Source of the DNA: Gorsachius magnificus
Lineage: Eukaryota; Chordata; Aves; Pelecaniformes; Ardeidae
Length of the DNA stretch: 64,000 nt
Assembly: GCA_034008185.1 (NCBI GenBank)
Contig: CM067084.1
Location: 3,615,385 to 3,679,384 of the forward strand
Direction: 5' to 3'
The notes under the pieces are model-generated. The model saw only the letters and a program-made list of their open reading frames with translations. It was not told where the DNA came from and searched no databases. Below are positions 1 to 15,500 of this stretch, in pieces (within the stretch, counting starts at the first letter, position 1; every line of letters begins with the position of its first letter). A program made the position numbers and the translations under genes.

Positions 1-509
1 CTTGTTACTATTGCATTACTTACGTCAGCCACAGCACCTGGTCCTCCATCAAGGAAATAAGAGGACAGATGACAATTGCTGTATGTCCAGTGTAAACAGG
101 AGGAAACTGGTAGCACAAGCTTTTTCCATAGCCTTAAACAAAAAGCAGAATTGAAACATCATGCTTCCTATGCAGCTATAACATGCAGCTATATAAAACA
201 ATACGATAATTCTAACATCTTGTTGAGAGCTAAAAGAGAAGCGGTGGTGTTTGTTCTGCTAGCAGAGGAACAAAGACGCTAAGTAAATCCAGTCAGCATC
301 CATTTGATACCTTCTCCTCACTAAGGTCAGTGACAAAGGCCAGGCCAGAAAAAAACCAAGTAGCCAGTATAGCTGGCTCAGACTTACGCAGTCCCCACTC
401 AGGGCACCCTGCTCATATGAGCCACGTGGACAGTCTCCAAGTTTGAGTCCCACCCTCCCCAAAAAGGAAAAGACTTTGTGCTGCCTCTTAAGATGTAAAG
501 GTAACTTAC

Positions 510-577
510 CAGTTGCCATGACAACAAGATTATCTCTTCTGTCTTCTAAAAGAGAATTGATCACTTTCCACTGGACC
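510..577 (-). CDS. WRN: WRN coding exon 12 (motif 0 to start of motif I)
   Basis: This 68-nt exon encodes [23 protein letters not shown], holding the motif 0 glutamine and the first glycine of Walker A. The acceptor is TTAAAG and the donor GTAAGT; it ends in phase 1. The following exon with the Walker A lysine is outside the window. Confidence 0.95.
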
Positions 578-3500
578 CTTTAAATTAAACAAAGGGGAAT
601 ATTTTATTTTTGCCACCACACATAACATATAAATCTTGTGAAACGGCACATTCAGTTGTATTTCACATTCAAGAAACCCTTCCGGCTGCCTTATAGCGTG
701 TTGCCTTTGCACACAGCAAGCAGTCAAGCACTCCCACTACTGCAGGTAGCCCCACCAGCGTTACAGCAGGGATCTCCAACAGGACTAATGCAGGCAGTGT
801 TTGATGGAGTCATTCACAGACAATGACAAAACAAACCGTGTCTCCCGTAGGTTAATAACTGATCCACAAATACTGCAAAAACTACAGTTATCGTCAAACA
901 CCAAAGATTCTAAGCAGGACCTTGATTTTGCCAAACAATTTTCATGGCTTTTGTGGTGTCACAAGTGCACATAATTGCGGTCAATTAAAAAAAAAATCCC
1001 CTGCCCTGTTTTCAAAAGTTTACCAAATTATTTGAGTAAAACAGCTTCCCCACCCCCAAGTGTTGGGCTTCAGCTGTGTCTTGCACAGGAAGCATTCCAT
1101 CACCAGTCATTCAGGAAGATTTCATCCCACTCCCATTCAGCTTAAGAACTGGAACAGCAATGCTTAAGTACGTACCCCATCGAGATTACGCCACACTGGA
1201 CAGACAGAAGCCTGTCCCTCCTTCATTAGAGCCACATAACAAGGGATAACCAGACTAAGTTTACCATACAGAGAATAACATCTGGGCAGTTTGTTGCTCA
1301 CTGTTTAAAATACCTGAACTAGACCTGATACAATACGGTATGCCATCAGAAGAGTCAAGAAAGTCATCCTCTACTGAGTAAGTACAGAATTGTAGTTAAT
1401 ACTCTATAAGTTTTGTTTTGACATCTTGTTATGGCAAAGGCTGCTTTTCTTTTCCTAGGAATTTTGCACAGGTCCTAGTTTGCTAGTGGCTTTTGAATTA
1501 AGTAGCAATAAAAAAATTGAGTTGAAATAAGGGAAAGAAAATTAACCCTACAGTATACAGTTTAACAGAAGACATACTTACGGTTTAAAAGAAGAATGCC
1601 CAAAATAAGTCTTCAGACATGTGATGTGGCTTTCCCTAGGTACTGGCAGCAATGGATCTTTAGTGGGAGAGAGGAGAAGAAACCTCATTTGTGGTTACAT
1701 TTTAAAAAGACAAAGCACTGTCTTGACAAACCACCATCTGCTCATGGTTACTGATGCCCAGGGCCTAGGATTTGGGCAACTCCAGTGAAAAGGATACATC
1801 AAACTCTGGAGATATTTACGGGCTAGAATAAAGGATAAAAAAAGCTAACGGGCTCCTCTGAGACCCTGCATGCAAAGAAGAACATATGGCTTGATTAACA
1901 AGAAAGCCAGAGGTATCTTAATGCATAGCTGCATTATTTGGAACATGTTCAGACAAGGTTCTAGGGATGTTTTGCTAGGCACGCCTTGACGGACCGTGCT
2001 GAAGTTACACTGATCAATACCCTACACTGCAAGTTGCTAACAAAGTCATGGTCCCAACGTGACATATGAGGAGATCCCGATCTTGCTGTGAACACTGAAG
2101 AAAAATATTCAGGATCTCTGTTGAAATTTGTAATTAACACTCAGCAGTAGAAAACATGATACTTCCCCCTAGTTTTTGTCTGTTGGGCAAACACAGATCC
2201 CCTGTGACAGCCTACTTGACTATTGCTTCTTTGTTCAGTTCATCTCTAAGAAAATAACTCATCCATCCCCATCTAGCAGCCCGTATTCTGCTTGGAAGAA
2301 GCAAGCGGCTCTTCTCCTGGCTGACTCTGTTACTTTCAGTGACAACATCCACGGTCTAAATTACATGACCGGGGAAGGAATCTTTCACACAGTAACTATC
2401 TGAACAAGCCAGGGTCTATCTCATCTCACATTTTGCCTCATTTCCCCTGTTGATTTGCCTCCACAGGGCCAGCTCTGAAGCATCAGGTCAAGATCACCCC
2501 CAAGCCAGAATTTCTTCACAAATTCTACCACAAAGCAGCTAGTGGTGGGACAAGGGAACAAAAGCATGTAGTGGAGGTACCACCTTCCCCTCTGCTGTGT
2601 TCTGAATAGGTCCCCTCAATTCTGCATGACCTCCACATCCCCAGATCAGTTTCACTGCTGTTAAGTATCCATAACCTCTACTGATCAAGGCAGAAGCCAA
2701 CTATGTTTTGCCAAGGACACCTTTAAATTTTCATTCCAACACAGACACATACTCCTTTAGAAACTCAGATGAGCTTTAACTTTCTACCCTAAGAAACCAA
2801 GCACAAAATGTCCCTGTGCTTCCACATCTGCTTCTATAGACCGTGGATTTTTTTTGATTTTATCATACACTATAATTTAAAACATACCAAAACATTCCTC
2901 CTCTTCCTCAATATTTTCATCTTCATCACCATCTAGTGCAACATTCAATTCTGTGTCAGGAGTTTTCCTGGCTTTATGGGACTCTCTTTCAATTAGAACA
3001 CTTTTGGCATCATCTACATCTTCTAAAGACTGAGAAATCAGGAGAAAAAAAGATGTTTCAGGCCATGAAAGGGTACATAAAATGCATGTCTGAGGCAATA
3101 CGGTATCGGAACACATGAGTTTTAATCTACTTTATGCCATAACTTAGATCTATTGACACACAGCACAGAAAAGCACAGTGGTCAAACTACTTTGTCACTA
3201 GCATTCAAACTCCAAGAGCCATTTCCTGGGTACCATTACAACAGCTTTTGTTTCGTCTTTGCAAAAAGGTCTTTGGAATTGAAGACCTTAAAATCTGTTG
3301 TTTTATAAAACCAGTGGTTGGGGTTTGTTTGGGGTTTCTTTATTTATTTTAAACCAGACGAAGGCACAAGTTTCAGTGAGAAATTACTTTGGAAGCTAGC
3401 CACAAAAACCAGAAAGGATGGGATCACAATGTCACATCATACTCATTTCCAAAACGTGGTACCCAGAGGAACACAACCCCCTTCTACTCAAGTTAGCTTT

Positions 3501-6500
3501 TTTGACCAAAAACGCATTTATACAAGATAGAAATGCAGCACTGAGAACCATCCAGAAGATACCTGGTCCTACCCTAGAAGAAAATTCAACTTCCACCCCA
3601 CCGCTGCCCCGAAGCCTTTGAGTCTCACTTCTTACTTAGCTGTAAGCGGCACACTTAACCTTCACATGTGTACAAGTACACAGACACTTGTGACTGCTGT
3701 GGTGGAAACGTTCAGTCACTCAACTCAAAATACATATATCACTCTCTGGGGGAATCAAGAAAAAAGCTAGAGTAAAGAAAAATAAGACTCAACATCTAAG
3801 TCTTCTTCTCAGGATATAAAAGTTATACCCATCAAAACACTTTAGAAGAGGTTTGCAAATCATGGCTACAGAGCCATTTGACTTACAGCCCAGGATAGCA
3901 GCGCACAAACCTCCCCATCAGCTCAATCCCTTGGACAAGGGTTTGAATGCATGACACTCAGAGCAGATCAGTTTATGAATGATAACCTACACAAATGCAT
4001 TAAGTGGGCGGATCAAGTCCAGGCTGGTATAGTAAAGATGCAGTAGGATGTAAGCGATATTGAAGTCTAACACTAGCAAATTGAATTCTTCAGGTATCCA
4101 CACATTCTTCTGTCCACCTTCTGTAAGCAACGCCCTTCTGCTTTATATTGCCTCCCCTCAACTATGCAACACCTCACTGTGACACAAGAGCATCATCATT
4201 CCAAAAAAATTAAAACCCAAAACCCTAAGGCACTCACTTTAAGCATCTCCATTTCCAGTTCTTCATCGCTTTCAATGACACAAGAAATATTTTGTTCGTT
4301 GTCTGTGGAGCATGCCTCCTAGGAAAAAAATTTTCTTATCAAAGTTACTCCTACTTTACCCACAACCTTCCAACCTTCTGTATGTACTATAAGCCATTTC
4401 TCTGTATGCTTTTACTTCTTACCAAAAATAACTAAGCTTAACATTCTGTTCTGAAGGCTGCCCATTAAAAAAAAATCTGAAAAAAGATATTAGAACACAC
4501 CAAAACCCTGTAGTAAGAGACAAAAGCAGTAGTATCACCAGATGTGTGAAACATTTGGAACATAAGGAAATAGTGTGATTTAAGAGGCATCAACCCACAT
4601 TCAGTAGTCACTAGAAGGACTGCTATTTACAGATCCCTTAGAAAAAGATCTGCTTTTTATTCATGACCAAGTGGGAGATGCTCGAATGTGGAATTTGTAC
4701 CCATACTGCCAAAAATTCCTTGCTAACATATTAGCAACTGAGAGAAGAAAACTAATCAAGCTATCTAGAGCTTCTGTATTCAGTACCAATCCTTTCAGCC
4801 ACATTACTGAAGAGCGGCTCAATGCTTGACTACCTCCACACATATTTTGCAGACTGAGCCCTTCTTCCAGCCCACCTTAATGTCCTCTCTGGAATAGAAG
4901 TTTTTAAAGCCTTGGGGAAAACTAAGGATGAGATCACTTCCTCTGCTGAGTGTCCATGATTAACAAGGGCTTTTCTCATTACCTCAGGCACAGCTTTGTC
5001 GACCAATTCTTTTGCAGCCTGACTTTCCAAGATCTGAAGTTCTTGCTCAGTAATGTCTAGCGACATGAAGTCATCTCTCTCTGCTTCGTCCTTAGAGCTG
5101 GCCGCTGCAGTTCCATCTTCCACGGCAGCGTTACCTCTCTCTGCCTCTTCTTCATTACCGTCTCCCTCCCAGAGGCCAGCTAGTGTAGCATCAGAGCAAA
5201 TGTTGAAGTCACCTTCAAGTTGTTTAGCAAATTCAGGCATTTCAACATTTTGTGCTTCAGCGTTTGCTGACTCTGCTTCAAGATTCGTTGTAGTTGGGCC
5301 GCAGCTCCTCTCCAGTACAGAAAGGGAACCTGAACCAAACAAAGCGCTTCTTAAGGTATTTACATTCTCCGATATGTCAGCCAGTATTTCTGCAGCCCTA
5401 GAAGTTTAAACAAGCAAGTTTAAACCAAAATGATCAAGGCAGTTACTACATACACCTTAGCCCCAAGCAGAACTGAGGATTCTCAATTAGTCTGTTTCTC
5501 CAGGTAGACTTTGTCCAAAACTTCACATATAAGTGAACTCATCACTCATATGCAATTGGCATTCCACTGCCGTGAGAAGAAAACTAAGCTTCTTTACACT
5601 GAATAAAATCTACAAAGACTCTCCAAAACCAGTTTGTATCAAGTCTCCAGACTTCCAGCAGTTAGTCATGTGAGAGTCCTGCGTATTGATAAAAGAAGGT
5701 CTTGCTATGCATTTCAACAAGAAGAAACAGGTTCAGCAGAGTTCAGTGACAAACCCATTGCAATTAGACCACTGAAAAACTATGTTCCTATGTATAAGAC
5801 AATATTTTCTCATTGAGTGTACTATGCTTTCTTTTATTGGAAAAGGATGCAGAGATAACAGAGACTGCTGTTAACACACATGTGTTGTTGCATAGGACCT
5901 CAGGGATCAAGAACAGAATACTGATCTTACAGGTAAGAGAGACAGGCTGGAAAAAAACTAACCTCTGCAAATTTTCAATTTGTCCAGAAGAGTCAGGGAT
6001 GCGAGAAGCCAGGTCCGTTATCTCTTCAGCTAGCAAAGTCAAGCGCTCCTTCACACCCTCTGACAACATGTCACCTATAAGAAGTGCCAGAGTTATTTCA
6101 CAATAATTGATGTCTAACATCTATACACAAATGCATTCCATTCAAGTAACCGCATTTTTACGAGATCTACAGCCAATAAGACAGCCTTTTGCAGTGCTTA
6201 GAAATAAAGTTCTCTGAATCGGGCCATGCTTCCATGTACTTCAGCACTGCATCTCTTCCAGCAGCCTGTTACACATGCTCAGGGAAAAGGATAAAGAACA
6301 GGACCATTACAAAGTGACCCTTCCCCAGTACACCTTCCAGCTTCCAGGAGAGAGCTGCTAATGCAAATACGCTGACTAAACCAAAGCCAAAAAATTGCAC
6401 CCAATATTAAGGGGACAGTACTGCCACTTCTGTCATTGACAGGAAAGTAACAGTCAGCCAGTACAAAAAGGAAAGAAACTTCTCCCGCCTCTTTTTCAAC

Positions 6501-9500
6501 CATAAGCTACATGCATTACTTAACTTTCCTTATGAAGCACAGAACTAAAAACCTAAGATTTTAGAATCACTTCTCTAATCAGGTAAATAACGCTAAGCTG
6601 CTCTACAAGATGTGGGTCCTATTTATACGCCTCAAGAAAAACATTACTTTGTAATATGTGGATTTTATTGTAGTCTTATTTCTTAAACTACATTTTTGTC
6701 CCTGCATCAGCAGAACTGAAATTAAATCACTGAAGTGCTTCCATAAACAAACTGGAACAACAGCAGGAATTCTTCTCATCTTTGCATACAGCAGAAACAA
6801 ACAACATACCAAGACTGCATTCCTACATCACTATGGAAGATAGTTACACAGTATAGTAGCCCAGGTCATGTAAGAGCCTTTACAGTCTGCTCTCTCTGAA
6901 AGTGATCTCTAATCTTCAAGAAGCCAGACCATCCTGACAAAGACACTAAGAAAAAAAACCTATTGAGAAATAGAATATTCATCTGCACATTGAATAAATT
7001 CCTTATGCTTGAATGTATATTTACCTCTTCTTACAGAAAAGAATTTCCGGTCACTGTTATTAAGATTTTTCAGTTTTTGATAGATGATGAAGCCAGCCTG
7101 CAAGAGTAAGGAACAAAATTAATACTCAGCGCTCTGCAGAGAAACAATATCTTAGAGACTAAATAAAATCCCACAAATTCAGCAAACCATGGCATGAATA
7201 CATTGTGAATATCAAATTCTGAGCTGTTGGCCCGTGCCGTACAACAGTCAACGGTCTGCCTGACTGCACTGATCCTCACAACCAGGTTATGTTTTACAGA
7301 ACGATTCACAAAAAGGCAGAGTCCCAACTTGGGGTCCACCCTGGAGTGGATACTCTTCTACAGATCCCAGCAGAGTTTTCTTACCAAGTTTGCTGCTAAC
7401 AGAGAGCGCCAAGTGCTCCGCTCCCAGTCTCGCCATCTGCTCCAACTTACTCAGATTTTATGTAGCACTCCAGGAGAAGAGCTATAAACCTACTAAGATA
7501 GATTCTGTGTGCTTAATATTTCCCTCGGTACGAATAATAAGTTCTAACAGGAAAATGCAGCCTAAAGCCAGGAATGTGCTAATTAAGCTACACATGTTAA
7601 GCAAAGCATCTTAAAGAGGAAAGAGAAAGAAACAAGTTACTCCCTCGTGTTTTCCTAGGCAGCTCCAAAAGGCTGGCCAGGTCAACAGAGCACAGGGAGA
7701 AAGGGGCATTGCCTGGAAAAAGCTGGCTACAGCAGCTGCACCAGGCACCAAAAATAGAGCTCCTTCCCTTACTGGTTTGTGTCTTAGCAGATGCTAAACC
7801 CTTCACAGTTTAACATTGAACTAGAAAATATGCAGTGTTTCCCCAAGTCAGATAAAAAAACCAAACTGCTCTCTCCCACTTCCCTTCCTCTGTCTAACCT
7901 CATCGCAGATACAAAACCCCGAGAGTATTTTATTTTGCTGCCATAAGAACAATTTTCTCCCATGAAGCAGCCAGCACCCTGCAGCATATTGGTAAATCCC
8001 TTCACAGAACTGCAGGAAAACCACATTTTTCAAAATGGTGAAAAAACAGACTTATACAAAAAATTGCTATGCGACTACATTACTCTTCCTGGCAATCCAT
8101 ACTGTGGTTCTGCTGTATCAGCCACCGGAGAAGGCTGTATTTCTTCAAAATTGCTTATTAATTTTATCCTACATATCATATTTAGCAGGATTTTGGTTCA
8201 TCAGCAGCTCAAGAAAGACGACCAAAAACACCAGTAGAAAACATATCCCAAAGTGCTAACAAGCTGCTACAGATACCTGCAGACAAGGAAACCAAGAAAT
8301 AAATACCCACTCTCCAGTTGTGTAAAGATTGTTGTACTTGAAAAACACATCAGCCATGTTACACACACACTAAATAATCACACTGCAAGAATTTAGGCAT
8401 CCTCCACACAGACAGATATAAAGTTCACGTGGTTGCTCCATCAAAACTCACTTCCCTGAGGTGACAACCTGAAGTGAGTCCAAATGGGCATTCACTCCTC
8501 AGGCATACTTGTTGGTACTTGGGTTACTTGTCACCTTCAGAGCACAGCTGAACTCCCAGGAGCTCTCTTTGTGAATAGACTTCAATAAAAAGGCAAATAT
8601 CTCAACACCATGAAACGTTAAGAGGTAAGGACCTCATGGGAGGCTCAAGGCTGCTGTGGAACAGGGTTGGTTCCTTCAATCTACATTCGATTTTCTACAC
8701 AAAACATCCTCTTCAAGTGATCGCAGCAACAAGACAGGTTACCGAGTCAGGTACAAGCAGTACCATCTTCAACACAGAAAGTGTTACGAAGCTTTGGATG
8801 AACACTCTGGTTTAAAAACTTAAGACAGACAAGGAATCAGACAGCAACGTACTTGGTGGCATTTCCACCTTTAAGCATTCCACATCCACAGGGGACCTCA
8901 GTCTTCCTACGTTCATTATGTTCTGTGGCAGAAAAGCATTAAGATCAGCAGCTAACAGCACATTAGAGAATTTTTTAAAACTAATAGAATGGTGATCTCT
9001 TCTTGTACATACATAGGCATCTGTGGCTGCATACAATTTTTGCTCCTCGTTGAGTGGAAACTCTTCCCAGTTACTACAGCGGACAGACTTATCCTTCAAA
9101 AGCTGCTTGCCAAAAAGGTGTTTTACCAGACCATTCAGACTCCATGTCTCCTTACACTTCAGCTAGGGAAAGAAAACAAAACAGAGGGCCCGTTTAAAGG
9201 GGAAAGCAATGGGACCTGGCAGAACATATTCCTAGAAGTGGCAAAGTATACTTAATCCATCATTAGAAGCAGAGAGCTCTGGGTTAGTCAGAACAAACTC
9301 GCTTCTCAAAGCGGTAACTGTTCTCCAGGTCTAGTTCTGCTCTCACCATATTAAAAAGTAGTTTGATCATTTCATATCTTGCTTGCCCTGAAAGCGTATT
9401 GTTAGAGGACAGACCTACACTGTCAAGCTGGAAAGAGGACATTAGGGCCAAATGAATCCACGCAATGCGAGGGTGTATCGTCACAGTACTACAAAAAGGA

Positions 9501-12500
9501 AAAAATCTGTATAATGTAGACTCCAGATTGGTAAAGAGCCATAGACTTAAAGAGCAACCCTTCTCCCCTCCAGGATTTATCTATTTTTTAACCTTTCTCT
9601 TTAGAGAAACTCAGTATCAAACACTAGGAATTTAATTAATATAAACATAGGAATATTCAAGTTTGCTTTTAAGTGTTTTGTCATCTTTCCCAAGTCCGAG
9701 TTCAGGCGGAAGCAGTTCATCAGAAGTCTCTAGAAGTCACCCCATCACACTGCTGTCTTCAATGCCTTTTGCAATCATACTTGTCCATCATAGTTGCTAC
9801 ACAGTACTGCCTTAATAGCCAGCGGGGGAAGCTTTCCTTCAGACCCCAAGGATCCAGGACTCACGGGCATAGCCTTTTGCTATTCCAACTTGCCAGCACT
9901 TGCAAAACACGCAGAACTGTCAAGCCTAACAGTGGCAGTGTAGCATTATCAGCTCATCCCCTTACATCTGGTATAAAAACCCTACCAACTGTTCATTTTA
10001 GGTTCCCCCAGCCCTCCCCATCACGTTGTGCCATTATATACAACCCTATTCTTTGGTCCCTCAAGCTTCACTTGCAAGTTGATTTTTGGTTTGTTTTCTC
10101 CTTAGCAGAAGACTTTAGAGCTGCTATCAGAGATGGCATTGCTCATCTTCATAACAAGTTATCCTGAGTCGGATGCTGGGATAAAAAAAAAAAAGAGGGT
10201 GTGCAAACTGAGGAAAATCCAAGTCTGAAAATGAGCAGCTCCTTCTGTTACTTGAGCAAAACAGTTAAATTTGTAAAACTTCAAATGCACTAGGAACTGG
10301 AACTTCAAGCTGGCTCATATGGAGAGCACTGCCCCAAATGCTGACAACACATCACCCTCTCCTCTCCCCCACTGTGATTTAATTACACAGGGTACGTAAA
10401 GCACAGACCAGAGGAAGGGTTAAGTAGTAGTATTGCTGGGCATAAGTCCATCCTCCATCAGGAAACTCCAGCTGTTATTATCCTACCAAACGAAAAAAAA
10501 ATGCACAGAACGAAAGAGAAGTGCATGGAGAGACAGAGTAGAGGTAAGGAAAAGCCTTGCATATACAAAACCTAGAAAAGCTTTAAGGGACATACTAGCA
10601 GTAAGAATGGCAGGATATTCGCAAGGTAGTGAACCTTTTGCTCTCTTCCCCAGTAAGACACCACAGATCTCCCTACACCAAAGAATATCTAGCCAAAATC
10701 CACTTAAAGTGAAATTCAGAGTGCCCCAAATGTAACACTACTTCTAAAGAATGGCTCATCAGGTGCTGGAAACTGCACCCACATGAGAGCAGAGGTGACA
10801 CCAACTTGAGAGTCACAGAAACAAAGGTATTTCTAGGGCTCCAGATCACATAGCAAACACCTCCATGTGGAGGGCTTCAAGGAAGACCTCGATGCTGCCT
10901 TCCGGCACCAAGCAAGCCATGGAAGGAGGGCTGCCTCCCTCCAAACAGGCATTGGTCCTCCACAGCATTTCTTGCATCTTATTTTAAAGGTTCAGCCATT
11001 GCCGGGACAAGTACACCATTGCCAGAAGAACCCTGACTTGACACAGTCTGGCAGTTTCCATCACTAAAGTAGCAAAGGCAATGCATCTGCAGCTGAAAGA
11101 AAAAGCCATACCTTGCAAATGCAAAAGGTGAACAAATCTGAAAGGGGACAAGAGTTCATTAAGAACTGGCTCACCGCAAGACAGCGCTTAGTTCTGCAGA
11201 CTTTCTGGAGAGTTCTTTTTACACTTCTTCATAACATAAGTTACAATATGCCTGTGCTTTATTCTACAGAATACATTTGCTATCCGAATTGAACTCCTAT
11301 GAAGACAAGGAAGCCTCCTTTTGTATAGCACAATAACAAGATTCCCTCCCACAACAAAAAGGTTTTAAGTTTTACTTTCTCATTAGCAACGTCAGCCAGC
11401 TCCACAAAGCTCTTCAGTTTGATTTCAAAGTCACTCATCAGCTTCCATTGATCTCCCTCAATTCCTACGCCAACCTTTTTAATTGTTTCATCTTCAAGCA
11501 GTCCTTTGAGTCCCTTGGGAAAACCTAAAATAGATTAAGCCCAGACATGAGATACTAAATACTGGAAGATGCTAGAAAGTCTAATGGAAATGACAAAATC
11601 CTAGCACAAAGGCCATCTGCAAAACCCTGTGCTTTTAGAAGAAAAGCCCCCAAAGTCGCTCTGTTTACATGACTGTTTGTACTCTGGAATGACTGGGAAC
11701 ACCAGCCAGTTGCAATTTATCATCTGCAGACAAGCAGGAAAGAAATATTTGAAATAAGCAAATTCATTTTGCATCTGAAAACAAATCAAGTAAGAGAAAC
11801 TTAAACAGCCTTATTTCATTTGTCTCACTGGTCATTAAGTCACATAACAAAAAGGCAACCTCTAACTGGAAGAGATACTTTAGTTCTCAGAAATGGATGC
11901 TCATGAAAGCAAATGCAGCATTATTTTACTATTTCGCACATTATTCCTTCCCAGCTTTTGCCATTTCAAATTCCCGGGAAACAGTTTAAACCTTAAGCAT
12001 GGGAAAAATCACCAGGAAGACAGATTCTGCGGAGGCATACTCAGTGCTAATGCTGGGCCGGTCTAACAATAGCATTTGGAAAACAGAAGTCACCAACCAA
12101 ATCCTCCACCAAGCCCAGACAAGTCAGTCTCCTAAGTAAGAAAAAAATATTCAAGGATGTACACAGATGCTAAGGATTCTATTTTGATTTATCCCAAACT
12201 GATGGCACAGCAATCCCGGATCAAAGGGTATTTTCAAGTTTACAGGACTGAATAAAAGCACGCAGATTTCATATCTGGTTTTCCACAGGAGGTAACAGAC
12301 ACTTCATGCTTGAACGAAAGCAGCCTTTTTTCTCCCCTCTGTGTTTGTTTCCACTCAAAATTTAGAGCATCTTATTAAAATACATACCTTCAGGAACCCA
12401 CAGCTGGATACCCTGAATTTGTCGCAAGTGCAATTCTAGTACCTACAAACATGCAGCATTGCACAACCACATAGTACTTAATATACGGCTCTGTTCCGAT

Positions 12501-15500
12501 TTCAAATTTCACCTTTTTGCTCCTGTAATACATTCCTATACTTCAACAATCACTTTACATCACTGATTTTATTTTTTACACAGCCATCTCCACGCTTCCA
12601 TGGCTACCACTGACACGGCATAAAGACTCTTTTGCGGCTATCGCCACAATGAGCCGCGTTGTAGACTGTGAAGCTGCAGGTCCAATTTAATGCATTCTAA
12701 AGTTACTGTTAAGACACCACGAAACTGTAGTCACCCAGTGCTGGGAGATGCAGACAAAGTACAACATGGCTAAATCACCTCAGCCATAACACAACACGCA
12801 GCATCCTCTGTAGAGGAGGTAAATACGATTGAGCTAAATAAAAGCCTGCAACACATGCAGCTGACTGTCTGAACAAGTGATTATCACCTACCAATATCAT
12901 AATGAAAACCTTCAAGGACAGGAACTTCCCAGTAGAGGACTTGTGCTCCCTTTCCACTACCTCATTTTAGTTCATACAGTCACTTTGCTAGAAAAGGCCT
13001 AAGTTGAAGACTATACAGAGGCTGCAATCTGAGAAGCAGGCCACATTTTCTTAGAAGTTTATAAGAAAAAAAAGAAAATTATCAATCATCTTCCTGATAA
13101 ATTTACATAACTTTTGTCATTTATATACAGGCCAAGAACCCTCCACTCCCTCCCTCCTGCAGAAGGAAGCATTATTTTCTCTGCAACAAGAAATGAGTCT
13201 CACCTAACCAGCAAATTCTGCAAACATCTACATTTCTGTAGATCAAATACATCCTGCATAATAAGCAGAAATTGGCTGTGGTTCCTGGAATAAGGTTGAC
13301 ATCTCACTCAGTTCAAAGTGCATCTCCCGTTAGCAAGAACAAAAGTTACAGAAAATTATTCAGGAGGAAACACCACCTTCTGCTGTAACACAGCAGCCCG
13401 CATGCAACCGTACTCGGCATCACGCCAACATTTTCACTTTTAGAATCAAAAGCATTTCAGCTCTTTATGCCTCTTCTTCCCTCAGCTTCCTTTCCTCAAA
13501 TCTTTTTCTTTTGTGCACTTGTACCTTTCTGCTTCCCGGATTGAATAGCCTCCAGCAATTAAATTTTCCACCCCATTTGCTATAAATGACAAAGGATTGA
13601 ACACCAACATTAAAATTATCGCTATTATACCTCAGCATGCACACCCCAGGGAAATCAGAGACATCTCGCAGGCATAGTTTCAATCTAACATTCAAACCAA
13701 AGGTTATAAAATTGCAGTCTCCTTCCCTCGTTCCTATTTTCCCTATTTGGAAGCTTTTCTTTACATCCGTAATGAATTCAGACTATGTGGAGCACACCCC
13801 TTTCTCTCCCCACAGCTGCATCACACCAGGTATCCACTATTCTTTCTGAAAACCAATGTCACAAAATGCAGGTATTGGGAACAAACAGCACGACGGCCAT
13901 CACTTTTGAGGGTTTTTGTTATTGAAGCCAAATTAAAATGAAACACAGCCTGCTAAATTTAGGTTCGTTGTTTATTTTGGCACTAAATAGGAAGCTCATT
14001 ATAGGGGCAGGGAATTAAGTTTTTTAAATGGAATTAAGATCTTCTTTCCCAGAGCGAAAAATAATCCTCAGTAAGATTCTTTTGCCCTGTTCAGCACTTA
14101 AAATGCTGTACACCAGCACATAAGGCAAGACTTGGACTAAACTCCCCTAGATATACATACGCAATACTCAAAGAATAAATCCCTTTAATACAGGCAGGAA
14201 AGGGCAGAAGAAGGATGGATTTTTACTATCCAACACAGTGCGAAATATCAGCTATGGCTCAAGGCTTAAGTTCAACTTAATCACAGGAAACAGAGGGCAA
14301 CTCATGCCCTAATTAATAAGAAAAAGAGGAAATACAGTACCTGACATGGAAGATATGTGAAACAAATAACACTTCTCCTCAGCTACACATATCTGGATTA
14401 CAGCTATTTTCGCCATTTTTCCTTTTGTATATGATGGTGGCCATTCAATATCAAATCCAACAGCAGCCCCATCTGATAAACTCTGCCTGAAAAGAAATGG
14501 ATATTCTTCACATTTAACTGTTCTTCAACCAGTTATTTTAAGTGCCAAGCTTAATTTATTTAAAACGTCAATCTTAAAGACAATTAAGTGGATCACAGCC
14601 AGTGCATCTTTCACATGTACAGGGCAGAAATGATTTTAAAATCAAGACCATAAGGAGGTAAAATTCCTGATGGTCCCAAAAACTAAAAGAAACCCTTCAA
14701 ACCTTAGCAGATCTTACCGCACTCACGCAGCAATATAGCAAGCCTCAGGAAATAGCCGGATATCAACTATTCCATCACCTTTCTTATTCCCTTGAAAGCT
14801 TGTTCTTTTCCTATCCCACTGCACTAGAGTTTTTGTATAGGTTTTTCCCCCCAGAAATACAAGCTGTCCTATGCAAAAAGGGGGGAAAACAATAATCTAT
14901 TTCCATAATGGATTTACTACCTGTTCCTCAAACATACAGTCCGCAGTTATGAATTAGCATACCTGCTTCATTTCTTACAGCTCATACTTCCCTGTGAAGT
15001 CACTGAAGTTCACGGAATTATCCATACTGCGAAAGGCAAAGAACCTGCGTTACAGCCCTTACCCCTTCTGCTTGAAGGGACTCGCAAGGTTCAGCCATGG
15101 CATCTCCCACAAAAAGACCAAATGGGAAACTGCAATGGCACAGCACAACAGAGAGGTATTTCTTAACCACCACACGCTGTAGACAAACCAGAGATCTCTC
15201 TCACGGGGTTAATACACCATCATGAGAAATAGGTTCAGTTTGTGCTTGCAACCAGTAAGACATTTTCCACGCACAACAAGACAGCTAACACAACCAGGTG
15301 TTTTCTCTGGCTGAAGTGTTGGCCTCTGGATGCAGCAAATGCGCAATCAGCCAGGAGAAGGAGACAGAAAGAAGAGCCAAGTCCTTTTCAGAAAGGAAAA
15401 AGCACTCAAAGAAAAGAGAAAAAACATAGTAAGAGCTGTTACCTGATATCTTCTGAGAGAAGGGAACAGTCACTGGCTTCGTAGCTGTAAACAACAGAGC

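Noticed and set aside
4830..4982. Continuation of the WRN exon at 4983 beyond its GTAATG donor
   Set aside because: The frame stays open by chance to 4830, but no phase-0 consensus donor occurs there and joining would break the match with mammalian WRN.
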